Source: Actinomycetota bacterium
GTDB lineage: Bacteria; Actinomycetota; Acidimicrobiia; Acidimicrobiales; Ilumatobacteraceae
Direction of reading: 5' to 3'
DNA: 37,495 nucleotides
Assembly (NCBI GenBank): GCA_030645675.1
Contig: JAUSLQ010000226.1
Coordinates: forward strand, 1-37,495
The translations under genes were made by a program, and so were the position numbers. The notes under the pieces are model-generated. The model saw only the letters and a list, made by a program, of their open reading frames with translations, ran no database searches and was not told where the DNA came from. Shown in pieces: positions 25,854-32,828 of the stretch (its first letter is position 1; the number at the start of each line of letters is the position of its first letter).

Positions 25854-26722
25854 CCGCTGAGGCCTGCCAGGCCGCCGGCCGCGCCAACTGGCTCGCCACC
25901 GCGCCGGTTCATCGCCCGCACGGCCAGCGCCGCCAGCGCGACCGCAGCCATGGTGAACAACAGCATGACCGTGGCCAGTGCGTTGAGGGCTGGGGTGGAG
26001 CTGCCCTTGGCGCCGCCGTAGATCTTGATCGGAACGGTGTCGGTGGCCGCACCGGTGGACAGGAACGAGGAGATCACGAAGTCGTCGATCGACGTGGCGA
26101 ACACCACCATCACGCTGGCGAAGATGGCCGGGCTCAGCAGCGGCAGCAGCACCAGGCGGATCGCCTGCAACCGCGACGCGCCGAGGTCGCGTGCAGCCTC
26201 CTCGTACTGGGTGCCGATGGCGGCCAGCCGGCTGCGGATGATGACGACCACGAACGACAAGGTGAACGTGACGTGCCCCAGCACCTGGCGGGTGATGCCC
26301 GACGGCAGCCCCGTGTACATCTGTGTGAAGACCAGGAACAGGGCGACGCCGAACACGATCTCCGGCGTCACGATCGGCACCAGCATCAGGCCGTTGGCGG
26401 CGTTCGACAACTTGCCCCGCCAGCGCTGCAACCCGATGGCCATCGCGACACCGATCGGCGTGGCGATCAGCATGCACAGGGCGGCGATCTTCAGCGTGTT
26501 GAGCATGGCCGTGTGCAGTTCATCGGAGTGCCACACCGACGAGTTGAGGTCGCCCCAGTACCAGCGGAACGAGGTGCTCTGGAACGACGACTTGCTCTTG
26601 CCGGAGTTGAACGAGATGCGTACGGCGATCAGCACCGGTAGCAACGACCAGAGGATGTACACCCAGGTCAGCATGGCCAGCACCGGCGCAGACCCGTGAC
26701 GGCGGCGGCGGAAGGGGTTCAT
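25850..26722 (-). CDS. potC: ABC permease, PotC-like
   Basis: Inner-membrane permease of 290 residues with about six hydrophobic helices (VLAMLTWVYILWSLLPVLIAV; LKIAALCMLIATPIGVAMAIGL; GLMLVPIVTPEIVFGVALFLV; and so on). The EAA loop EEAARDLGASRLQAIRLVLLPLLSPAI contacts the ATPase. The PotC-type region FATSIDDFVISSFLSTGAATDTVPIKIYGGAKGSSTPALNALATVMLL is typical of polyamine systems. The start overlaps the PotB stop (ATGA). Confidence 0.92.
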   Translation of the reverse strand: MNPFRRRRHGSAPVLAMLTWVYILWSLLPVLIAVRISFNSGKSKSSFQSTSFRWYWGDLNSSVWHSDELHTAMLNTLKIAALCMLIATPIGVAMAIGLQRWRGKLSNAANGLMLVPIVTPEIVFGVALFLVFTQMYTGLPSGITRQVLGHVTFTLSFVVVIIRSRLAAIGTQYEEAARDLGASRLQAIRLVLLPLLSPAIFASVMVVFATSIDDFVISSFLSTGAATDTVPIKIYGGAKGSSTPALNALATVMLLFTMAAVALAALAVRAMNRRGGEPVGAAGGLAGLSG

Positions 26723-27636
26723 CGCTCGGCCGCCCTCTGCTGGCGCACCGTGATCACCAGGTAGTACACCATCAACACGAAGAGGAACGCCATCAGCAGC
26801 AGCACCAGCGAGGCACCGGTCTGGGGCTGGCTCGAGTTGCGCAGGAAGTAGTCGATCTGGTTGCCGACCATCTCCGTTCGCGGTGAGCCGCGCGACAGGT
26901 ACGTGTTCGTGTAGTAGTCGCCGCACATCGGCAAGATCGTGATCACGCTGGCTGCCATCAGGCCCGGTATCGACAGCGGCAACGTCACGTGCACGAAGGT
27001 GCTGAACGACGAGGCCCCCAGATCTCGGCCGGCTTCGATCAGGCGCCCGTCGATCCGCTCGAGCGTGGCATACAGCGGCAGGATGAAGAACGGCACGTAG
27101 CCGTACACCAGGCCGATGACGACGGTGTACCAATCGCCGTCCAGCCACGTGCGGTGGGTGTCGAAGAAGGGCAGCCAGCTGAGGATGCGGTTCACGTAGC
27201 CGTCGGGTTGCAGCAGGTTGGCCCACGCCAGCATGCGCATCAGGTAGCTGATCCAGAAGGGCAGCACCAGCGCGACCAGCAGCAGCCCGCGGTGGCGGTG
27301 CGCCTTGCGAGCGACGAAGTAGGCGACTGGGTAGCCGACGACGATGCAGCCCAGCAGGGCCGATCCGACGAACGCCCCAGTACGCACGAAGACGTGCCCG
27401 AGGTCGCCGCCGAACACGCGGTCGAGCACGTTGCGCATCGCGGCGTAGTCCCACTGCAGCGGGTTCCACTGCGGGACGGTGGTGCGCAGCAACGGGTCGA
27501 CACTGCCGAACGCCACCGCCATGACGGCGTAGACGCTGACGAGGAAGAAGGCGACGAGCCACGCCACGCCGGGCAACGCGAACGTGGCCCAGACCGCGGT
27601 GGAACGGCGCTTGCCGCTGGTGACCACGGCGGTCAC
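26719..27636 (-). CDS. potB: ABC permease, PotB-like
   Basis: 305 residues with six hydrophobic helices; the first covers TFALPGVAWLVAFFLVSVYAVMAVAF. LPFWISYLMRMLAWANLL and the EAA loop EAGRDLGASSFSTFVHVTLPLSIPG are PotB hallmarks. It starts four bases after the binding-protein gene ends and overlaps potC. With PotC it forms the membrane channel; the ATPase is presumably the product of the gene at 2918. Confidence 0.92.
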   Translation of the reverse strand: MTAVVTSGKRRSTAVWATFALPGVAWLVAFFLVSVYAVMAVAFGSVDPLLRTTVPQWNPLQWDYAAMRNVLDRVFGGDLGHVFVRTGAFVGSALLGCIVVGYPVAYFVARKAHRHRGLLLVALVLPFWISYLMRMLAWANLLQPDGYVNRILSWLPFFDTHRTWLDGDWYTVVIGLVYGYVPFFILPLYATLERIDGRLIEAGRDLGASSFSTFVHVTLPLSIPGLMAASVITILPMCGDYYTNTYLSRGSPRTEMVGNQIDYFLRNSSQPQTGASLVLLLMAFLFVLMVYYLVITVRQQRAAER

Positions 27637-27640
27637 GCGT

Positions 27641-28810
27641 TCAGCCGCCGGTCTTGAACTTCGACCATGCCGTCTCGTACAGCGCTCGGCCCTCGTTGGA
27701 GAGGGGCTTGAACACCAGCGCCTGCGCGATCTCCTCGGAGGTGGGCACGCAGTTGCGCAGGTGCTCGGGCACGTAGCCCTGCCCGATGAGGTAGTCGGCG
27801 TCCAGCTTGGTCAGCGCCGGCAGGTAGCCGAGGTAGCTGAAGTTCTTCTCCGACACCGCGTTGTCGAGCAGGTAGTCGATGTAGAGGTGGGCCAGCACGG
27901 GGTTCGCCGCGTTCGAGACGATGCCGATGTTGTCGTTCGCCACGACGTACTCGCCGGCAGGCGGGTGCCAGAACCCCAACACCTCGGCGGGTACGCCCTC
28001 GGGCAGGTAGTTGATGGCCCCCGTGACTGGGTCGGCGCTCCAGACCTGGGCGATGGTGCTGGTGCCCTCCGGGAGATCTTGGTAGCCCTGGATGTTCACC
28101 TTCACGTTGACCGAATCGATCAGCTCGACGAGGTCGGCGAGGGCCTGGTCGATCACCGCTTGGTCCGTGGTGTTGACGTCGGTGAGGCCGCGGCGCAGCA
28201 TGGCCATCACGAGCGCTTCACGCTCGTCGTCCAGCACCGAGACCTGGCCCTTGAAGCCGGTGGCGTTCCACAGCGCGTCCCAACCGTCGGCCTCCACGTC
28301 GGCCGGGTCGATGCGGTCGCGGCGATAGCCGAGGCCCGTGCCGAAGAACGTGTACGGCACCGTGTAGGTGCTTCCGGCGTCGTACCACGGGTCGTCGAAG
28401 TTGGCCAGCACGTTGCCCCGGTTGGTGAGGTAGCTCTTGTTCAACGGCTGCAGCCACCCGCGCTCGACCAGCGCGCCCACCGTGTAGTTGGCGATCGAGT
28501 GGTGCACGTCGGCCTGGATGGCTCCGCTGGCCAGCTTGGTGGTGGCCTCGCTGTCGGTGGTGATGATGGTGATCTCCACCGAGACGCCGTACTCCCGCTC
28601 GAAGTCGGCGATCACATCGGGCGACACGTAGTCGTCGTAGTTGATGATGCGCAGCGGGCCCTTCTCCGGTTGCAGGCCGTCGGCGATGGGCTTGCTGACC
28701 TTGGTGCGCTGGGTGTCGCCGCCACACGCTTGCAGCAGGGGCACGCCGGCGCCGAGCAGCACGCCCATCTGGACGGATCGGGCGAGGAAGTCGCGTCGGG
28801 ACGATCTCAT
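27641..28810 (-). CDS. potD: Periplasmic-type binding lipoprotein, PotD-like, Tat signal
   Basis: Substrate-capturing component of 389 residues from ATG 28810. The N-terminus is RSSRRDFLARSVQMGVLLGAGVPLLQACGG: a twin-arginine motif followed by a lipobox (LQAC), so it is probably exported folded and lipid-anchored. LRIINYDDYVSPDVIADFEREYGVSVEITIITTDSEATTKLASG and NDNIGIVSNAANPVLAHLYIDYLLDN match the spermidine/putrescine-binding family. The upstream TTG at 28822 is a less likely start; GGGGGA precedes the ATG. First gene of the transporter-oxidase operon. Compounds other than polyamines are bound by relatives, so a betaine or opine is not excluded. Confidence 0.9.
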   Translation of the reverse strand: MRSSRRDFLARSVQMGVLLGAGVPLLQACGGDTQRTKVSKPIADGLQPEKGPLRIINYDDYVSPDVIADFEREYGVSVEITIITTDSEATTKLASGAIQADVHHSIANYTVGALVERGWLQPLNKSYLTNRGNVLANFDDPWYDAGSTYTVPYTFFGTGLGYRRDRIDPADVEADGWDALWNATGFKGQVSVLDDEREALVMAMLRRGLTDVNTTDQAVIDQALADLVELIDSVNVKVNIQGYQDLPEGTSTIAQVWSADPVTGAINYLPEGVPAEVLGFWHPPAGEYVVANDNIGIVSNAANPVLAHLYIDYLLDNAVSEKNFSYLGYLPALTKLDADYLIGQGYVPEHLRNCVPTSEEIAQALVFKPLSNEGRALYETAWSKFKTGG

Positions 28811-28829
28811 GTGTTCCCCCAAGAGTTGA

Positions 28830-28845
28830 TTGACTCGTGAGTCAG
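28830..28845 (-). promoter_or_regulatory. Palindrome at the potD promoter
   Basis: The plus strand reads TTGACTCGTGAGTCAG, containing the perfect inverted repeat TGACTC-GT-GAGTCA. It overlaps a minus-strand -10-like TATTCT (28844-28849). The outer CTGA...TCAA arms agree with the shared motif and the minus-strand form is about 11 of 16 identical to the reversed 2875 site, but the centre differs, so it may bind another regulator. Confidence 0.45.
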
Positions 28846-28924
28846 AATAGCAAAGGATCGCGATGCCGTCGGGAGGGCATACTCACGAGGACGTTCGGTT
28901 GATCGATGACCCCAGCGCGCACGC

Positions 28925-30088
28925 TCAGTAGCTGCGCGGCAGGCCGAGCACGTGCTCGGCGACGTAGCTGAGGATCATCTCCTGGGCGATGGGGGCAACG
29001 CGCAGCATGCGCGCCTCGCGGAAGTAGCGCTCGACGTGGTACTCCGTCGCGTAGCCGAAGCCACCCAGCGTCTGCACCGCGCGGTCGGCGGCGAAGAAGC
29101 CGGCCTCGGCCGCCAGGTACTTTGCCAGGTTGGCTTCCTCGCCGCACGGCAGGCCGGCGTCGACCATGCGTGCCGCCTGCTGCACCATCAGGTTCGCCGC
29201 CCGCAGGTGTGCGTGGGCCTCGGCGAGTGGAAACGCGATGCCCTGGTTCTTGCCGATCGGGCGGTCGAACACCACCCGCTCCTTGGCGTAGGCCACCGCC
29301 CGGCGCAGCGCGGCGCGGCCGACGCCCACGGCCTCGGCGCCCACCAGCACGCGTTCGGCGTTGAGGCCGTCGATCAGGTACCGGAAGCCCTGCCCTTCCT
29401 CGCCGACCCGGTCGGCGGCGGGCACGATCACGTCGTCGTAGGTGGTCTCGCACGACGCCACTGCGTTGCGGCCCATCTTCGGGATCGGCACCACGCCGAC
29501 CCCCGGCGAGTGCTTGTCGACCAGGAACAGCGTCATGCCCTGGGTGGGCTTGGCGCACTCGGCGAGCGGGGTGGTGCGGGTGAGCAGCAGGATGCGGTCG
29601 GCCTCCAGTGCCTTCGAGGTCCAGACCTTGCGGCCGTTGATCACGTAGTGGTCGCCCTCGAGAACGGCGCGGGTGGTGATGCGCGTGGTGTCGGTGCCGG
29701 CATCCGGCTCGGTGATGCCGAACGCGATGTGCAGGCTGCCGGCGGCGACTGCGGGGAGGAAGCGCTGCCGCATCTCCTCCGTGCCGTGCAGGATCACGGG
29801 CTGCATGCCGAAGATGCTGATGTGCACCGACGAGGCTCCGTTCATCGCGGCGCCCGAGGCGGCCACCTCCTCCAACACGGCTGCCGCCTCGACGATGCCG
29901 CGGCCACCGCCGCCGTAGTGTTCGGGGATCGCGATGCCGATCCAGCCGCCTGCCGCCATGTCGCGGTAGAACTCCCACGGGAAGCGGTGGTCGGTCTCGC
30001 ACGCAGCCCAGTACGCATCGTCGTAGTGGGCGCACAGTGCCGTCACGGTGTCGCGGATCAGCTGGAGATCGTCGGGGTCTGCGGCCAT
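28925..30088 (-). CDS. Acyl-CoA dehydrogenase, isovaleryl/long-chain-type catalytic base
   Basis: 387 residues, start ATG 30088 (MAADPDDLQLIRDTVTALCAHYDDAYW). AFGITEPDAGTDTTRITTRAVLEGDHYVINGRKVWTSKA binds flavin and substrate; AKERVVFDRPIGKNQGIAFPLAEAHAHLRAA and VQTLGGFGYATEYHVERYFREARMLRVAPIAQEMILSYVAEHVLGLPRSY are typical of actinobacterial members. The MCAD base position has no Glu, but LNAERVLVGAEAVG offers the Glu used by isovaleryl- and long-chain dehydrogenases. TACCCT lies six bases before the ATG, suggesting leaderless translation. It precedes potD in the same direction with a promoter between, so it is likely a separate unit. Confidence 0.92.
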   Translation of the reverse strand: MAADPDDLQLIRDTVTALCAHYDDAYWAACETDHRFPWEFYRDMAAGGWIGIAIPEHYGGGGRGIVEAAAVLEEVAASGAAMNGASSVHISIFGMQPVILHGTEEMRQRFLPAVAAGSLHIAFGITEPDAGTDTTRITTRAVLEGDHYVINGRKVWTSKALEADRILLLTRTTPLAECAKPTQGMTLFLVDKHSPGVGVVPIPKMGRNAVASCETTYDDVIVPAADRVGEEGQGFRYLIDGLNAERVLVGAEAVGVGRAALRRAVAYAKERVVFDRPIGKNQGIAFPLAEAHAHLRAANLMVQQAARMVDAGLPCGEEANLAKYLAAEAGFFAADRAVQTLGGFGYATEYHVERYFREARMLRVAPIAQEMILSYVAEHVLGLPRSY

Positions 30089-30228
30089 GTGTGCAGGGTA
30101 GACGTGAGGCGCGCCAACGGTCACGCCCGCCGCTGCTGCCCCTGCCATGTCGTGGAACCGACCTGCGGGTTGGCGGCATCAGCCGCTATCGTGCAGGCGG
30201 CCGCTTCCGGGCAACCGGGTGGCAGCAC

Positions 30229-30303
30229 GGCGACGTGGCCGAGTGGCTCAGGCAACGGCCTGCAAAGCCGTCCACATGGGTTCGATTCCCATCGTCGCCT
30301 CCA
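30229..30303 (+). tRNA. tRNA-Cys (anticodon GCA), CCA encoded
   Basis: The acceptor stem GGCGACG pairs with CGTCGCC and the anticodon stem ACGGC/GCCGT encloses loop CTGCAAA. The T-arm is ATGGG-TTCGATT-CCCAT, then discriminator T and encoded CCA. All invariant positions are present; 75 bases including CCA. Confidence 0.96.
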
Positions 30304-30341
30304 CAACCCCCGGTCCGGCACCACGCCGGGTCGGGGGTTGT
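30303..30341 (+). terminator. Hairpin terminator after tRNA-Cys
   Basis: ACAACCCCC (30303-30311) pairs with GGGGGTTGT (30333-30341), with an inner CCGGC/GCCGG stem. It follows the tRNA immediately, and no long T-run follows. It may also insulate the convergent kinase gene that ends at 30395. Confidence 0.75.
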
Positions 30342-30394
30342 TCGCGTACGCAGAGCCGGCGCGGATGCCCCGGCCGCGTGGAGGGGCATCCGCC

Positions 30395-31603
30395 TCAGCG
30401 CGTGCGTTCGTCGAGCTGCTGCTGCAGCTGGCGCGACAGGCGGTATGCGCCCTCACCCGGTACGAACGGCCGGCTGGGCGCCTTGCCCGTCGTCAGCACT
30501 CCCACCGTGTCGTAGTCCTCCAGGGCAGCGAAGTGGCGCTTGACCATCTCCACTCCGCTGCTCTGGCCCCACTGGTTGATGTTTCCCAACCAGGCCTGCG
30601 AGCCGTATGCCGGCCAGCGGATGAACTGCTGCCACGCCTCGTCCGCGCCGGGCGCGCCCTCGGCGCCGGTGGCCAGCAGCGATTGGCGGTAGTGCTCCAC
30701 CAGCGCCCGATCGTTGGCGCGGCGCTCCTCCACCGTCAGCGAGCTGACCAGGAAGTACTCCACGTCGCGCAGCGCGGTGCCGTGGCGAACCAGCTGCCAG
30801 TCCACCCACACCCGCTGGCCGTCGGCGCGCAGGAAGCTGTTGCCCTGGTGGGCGTCGCCGTGCACCAGGCAGTGCGTCCCGGTGGCTGCTCGCTCGTACG
30901 CCGTCAGCGCATCGAGTGCATGAGCCATCAGCTCGGGGCGGTCGTACACCCAGGCCGGTACCACGGCGCGGTACTCGGGGTCGGTGAGGTTGAACCAGAT
31001 GTAGTTCCAGTAGATGATCACCTGTTCGGTGTCGTTGGCGGTGCCCATGTTGGGGTGCAGCCACTTCCACGTGGCCAAGCGGGGGTCGCCCCACATCGCC
31101 CCGTGCACGCGTGCCAGTGTCTCGAGGCCGGCCGCGACCGCGTCGACGCCCAGGTGGTCGTCGCTGGACCCGAAGGTGCCGGGGGAGCGGGCCAGGTCTT
31201 CCATCACCACGATGCCGTTGCCCCAGCCGTCGTCGTCCCAGTCGGCGAAGTAGGCGGCCGGCACCGGCACGTCGAGGCCGCTGCTGGCCAAGCCGTAGAA
31301 GCGGGCTTCCAGCTCGCAGATCTCGGGCGTGCGCATGCCCGACCAGTTCGCTTTCAAGCACACGTGTTCGGGGATGCCGGCCGCGCGTCCTGCGTCGTTC
31401 ATGTCCAGCCGTACCCGCACCTTCGTGGTGTGGCTGCTCTTCACTTCCACGGTCTCGAAGTCGTGCACGACGACGCCCGGGTACCGGTGCGCCAGCATCT
31501 CGCCGAGCCACGCCGGTGTCACCTCCTCGAGGCGCCGCGGCAGCGGCTGGGTGCGTTGCAGGTACGGCCGGTCGTCGCCCAACTGTGTCGATGCGTCTGT
31601 CAC
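30395..31603 (-). CDS. Aminoglycoside-phosphotransferase-like kinase
   Basis: 402 residues from GTG 31603 (MTDASTQLGDDRPYLQRTQPLPRRLEEVTPAWLGEML), with AGGAG about six bases upstream. The kinase core is visible: a possible ATP lysine in HVCLKANW, hinge IVVMEDL, catalytic loop CLVHGDAHQGNSFLRADGQRVWVDWQ (HGDxxxxN then the metal Asp in VDW). Such proteins phosphorylate small hydroxylated molecules, and relatives occur near acyl-CoA dehydrogenases in actinobacteria. No antibiotic-resistance role can be inferred. The longer frame to 31861 is non-coding extension. Confidence 0.85.
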   Translation of the reverse strand: MTDASTQLGDDRPYLQRTQPLPRRLEEVTPAWLGEMLAHRYPGVVVHDFETVEVKSSHTTKVRVRLDMNDAGRAAGIPEHVCLKANWSGMRTPEICELEARFYGLASSGLDVPVPAAYFADWDDDGWGNGIVVMEDLARSPGTFGSSDDHLGVDAVAAGLETLARVHGAMWGDPRLATWKWLHPNMGTANDTEQVIIYWNYIWFNLTDPEYRAVVPAWVYDRPELMAHALDALTAYERAATGTHCLVHGDAHQGNSFLRADGQRVWVDWQLVRHGTALRDVEYFLVSSLTVEERRANDRALVEHYRQSLLATGAEGAPGADEAWQQFIRWPAYGSQAWLGNINQWGQSSGVEMVKRHFAALEDYDTVGVLTTGKAPSRPFVPGEGAYRLSRQLQQQLDERTR

Positions 31604-31805
31604 GGTGCGCTCCTGGTGCTCGACGGCGGCCACGCCCCAACGCGCCGCCGACGGATCCTGCTGCCAACGTAGTGAGCGGCGTCGTCGGATCGCGCGTCGC
31701 GCGGCCGGACGTGCGTCTTCCGGTGGGCCTTGGCCGGGCGACCGTGAGGTGGATGCCGGCGTCACGTACGCGTCCATTAGGCTCGATCGCGTACGCCCTC
31801 GTGCG

Positions 31806-31843
31806 CTGCCGCGACGTTGGAAGGCTGCCGCGACGTTGGAAGG
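31806..31843 (+). repeat. 19-bp tandem duplication carrying the bfd ribosome site
   Basis: CTGCCGCGACGTTGGAAGG occurs twice head to tail (31806-31824, 31825-31843). The second copy runs into GGAAGGAGGAG, the ribosome-binding site of the next gene. Confidence 0.9.
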
Positions 31844-31853
31844 AGGAGTCGAA

Positions 31854-32078
31854 TTGGCCATCGTGTGTCACTGCGAGGTTGTGCGCGACTCCACCATCAT
31901 CCAGTCCATCCTGGCGGGAGCCATCACGCTCGCCGAGATCCAGGAGTCGTGCGGCGCCGCGCAGCAGTGCGGTGGCTGCGAGCTGGCCGTGGTTGCCCTG
32001 CTGGAGCAGCACCGGTCGCCGAACGCGGTAGGTGCAGCCGGCGGGCACTCTTCTTCGGTCGCGACCCGCCCGGTCTAG
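31854..32078 (+). CDS. bfd: Bacterioferritin-associated ferredoxin
   Basis: 74-residue [2Fe-2S] protein that reduces bacterioferritin to release stored iron. The cluster cysteines follow the Bfd pattern CxC-x31-CxxC: C5, C7, C39, C42 (IVCHCEVV ... QQCGGCELAV). It starts at TTG 31854, chosen because AAGGAGGAG lies five to six bases upstream and no in-frame ATG is near. The end (QHRSPNAVGAAGGHSSSVATRPV) is longer and less structured than in E. coli Bfd. A possible -10 TAGGCT is at 31778. Bacterioferritin follows after 10 bases. Confidence 0.88.
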   Translation: MAIVCHCEVVRDSTIIQSILAGAITLAEIQESCGAAQQCGGCELAVVALLEQHRSPNAVGAAGGHSSSVATRPV

Positions 32079-32088
32079 AGTGGCCGGC

Positions 32089-32556
32089 ATGCGTGGAGAT
32101 GCCGAAGTCATCAAGATCCTGAACGATGTGCTGAGCGCCGAGCTGACGGCGATCAACCAGTACTTCGTCCACGCCAAGATGTGCGCCAACTGGGGCTACG
32201 AGCCCTTGGCCGAGTACATCCGCCACGAGTCGATCGACGAGATGAAGCACGCCGACACGCTCATCGATCGCATCCTCTTCCTGGAGGGTGTGCCCAACAT
32301 GCAGCGCATGAACCCGGTCACCGTCGGCGAGACCGTGGCCGAGCAGTTCCAGGTCGACCTGCAGCTGGAGTACGCCGCGGTGAAGCGCCTCAACGACGGC
32401 ATCGCGCACTGTGTGGCCGTGGGCGACAACGCCTCCCGCTCGCTGCTGGAAGGCATCCTCGTGTCCGAGGAAGAGCACGCCGACTGGCTGGAGGCGCAGA
32501 TCGAGCTCATCCGCCAGGTGGGCGAGCAGAACTACTTGGCCCAGCAGATCCGCTGA
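32089..32556 (+). CDS. bfr: Bacterioferritin
   Basis: 155 residues, a 24-mer iron-storage ferritin subunit. All ferroxidase ligands are in place: E18, Y25, E51, H54, E94, E127, H130. Met52, the haem ligand shared between two subunits, is present. The ATG at 32089 is preceded at seven bases by TAGAGT, which overlaps the bfd stop codon, so bfr may have its own leaderless promoter besides read-through from bfd. Confidence 0.96.
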   Translation: MRGDAEVIKILNDVLSAELTAINQYFVHAKMCANWGYEPLAEYIRHESIDEMKHADTLIDRILFLEGVPNMQRMNPVTVGETVAEQFQVDLQLEYAAVKRLNDGIAHCVAVGDNASRSLLEGILVSEEEHADWLEAQIELIRQVGEQNYLAQQIR

Positions 32557-32571
32557 TACCCTAGGGGGTAT
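32556..32571. promoter_or_regulatory. CsoR-like G/C-tract palindrome overlapping a start codon
   Basis: ATACCCTAGGGGGTAT: a perfect six-base inverted repeat ATACCC/GGGTAT around TAGG, of the kind bound by CsoR/RcnR-type metal or sulfur sensors. It contains a -10-like TACCCT, and its last two bases are the AT of the next gene's ATG. A bound repressor would block both the promoter and the start. Confidence 0.6.
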
Positions 32572-32794
32572 GTGTAGACGAGTCACCTGCAAGCGTTGTG
32601 GCAAGCCGAGCTGGGCCGGGTGCGGCGCCCACGTCGACAAGGTGCTGGCCGACGTGCCGAAGGCTGATCGCTGCCGCTGCAACGAACCGGGCTACCGGGC
32701 ACCCGCCAAGGCGTCGGCGACGAAGGGCAGGCCTGCCGCCGAGCCGGCCGCAACCACGCCGGTGGGCCGCTTTCGCGACTGGCTGAAGAAGTAG
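32570..32794 (+). CDS. Small Cys-rich protein
   Basis: 74 residues: MCRRVTCKRCGKPSWAGCGAHVDKVLADVPKADRCRC then a Pro/Ala-rich tail ending RFRDWLKK. Cysteines at 2, 7, 10, 18, 34 and 36 plus His21 could bind zinc, copper or another soft metal, or an Fe-S unit. Short proteins opening this way occur widely in actinobacteria, but I know no assigned function. The ATG is embedded in the CsoR-like palindrome, and TACCCT seven bases upstream suggests a leaderless message. It follows bfr by 13 bases. Confidence 0.72.
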   Translation: MCRRVTCKRCGKPSWAGCGAHVDKVLADVPKADRCRCNEPGYRAPAKASATKGRPAAEPAATTPVGRFRDWLKK

Positions 32795-32828
32795 GGCCGG
32801 GCCCGAGTAGGGCTCGAGCCCAAACGGC

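Noticed and set aside
28952-31672. A 906-codon open frame on the plus strand.
   Set aside because: It runs antisense through the acyl-CoA dehydrogenase, tRNA-Cys and the kinase gene; composition is Val/His/Arg/Gly-rich with no family, as expected for a shadow frame in high-GC DNA.
31770-31790. An iron-box (IdeR/DtxR) site upstream of bfd.
   Set aside because: Only TTAGGCT resembles a half-box; there is no second half, so it is more likely a -10 element.
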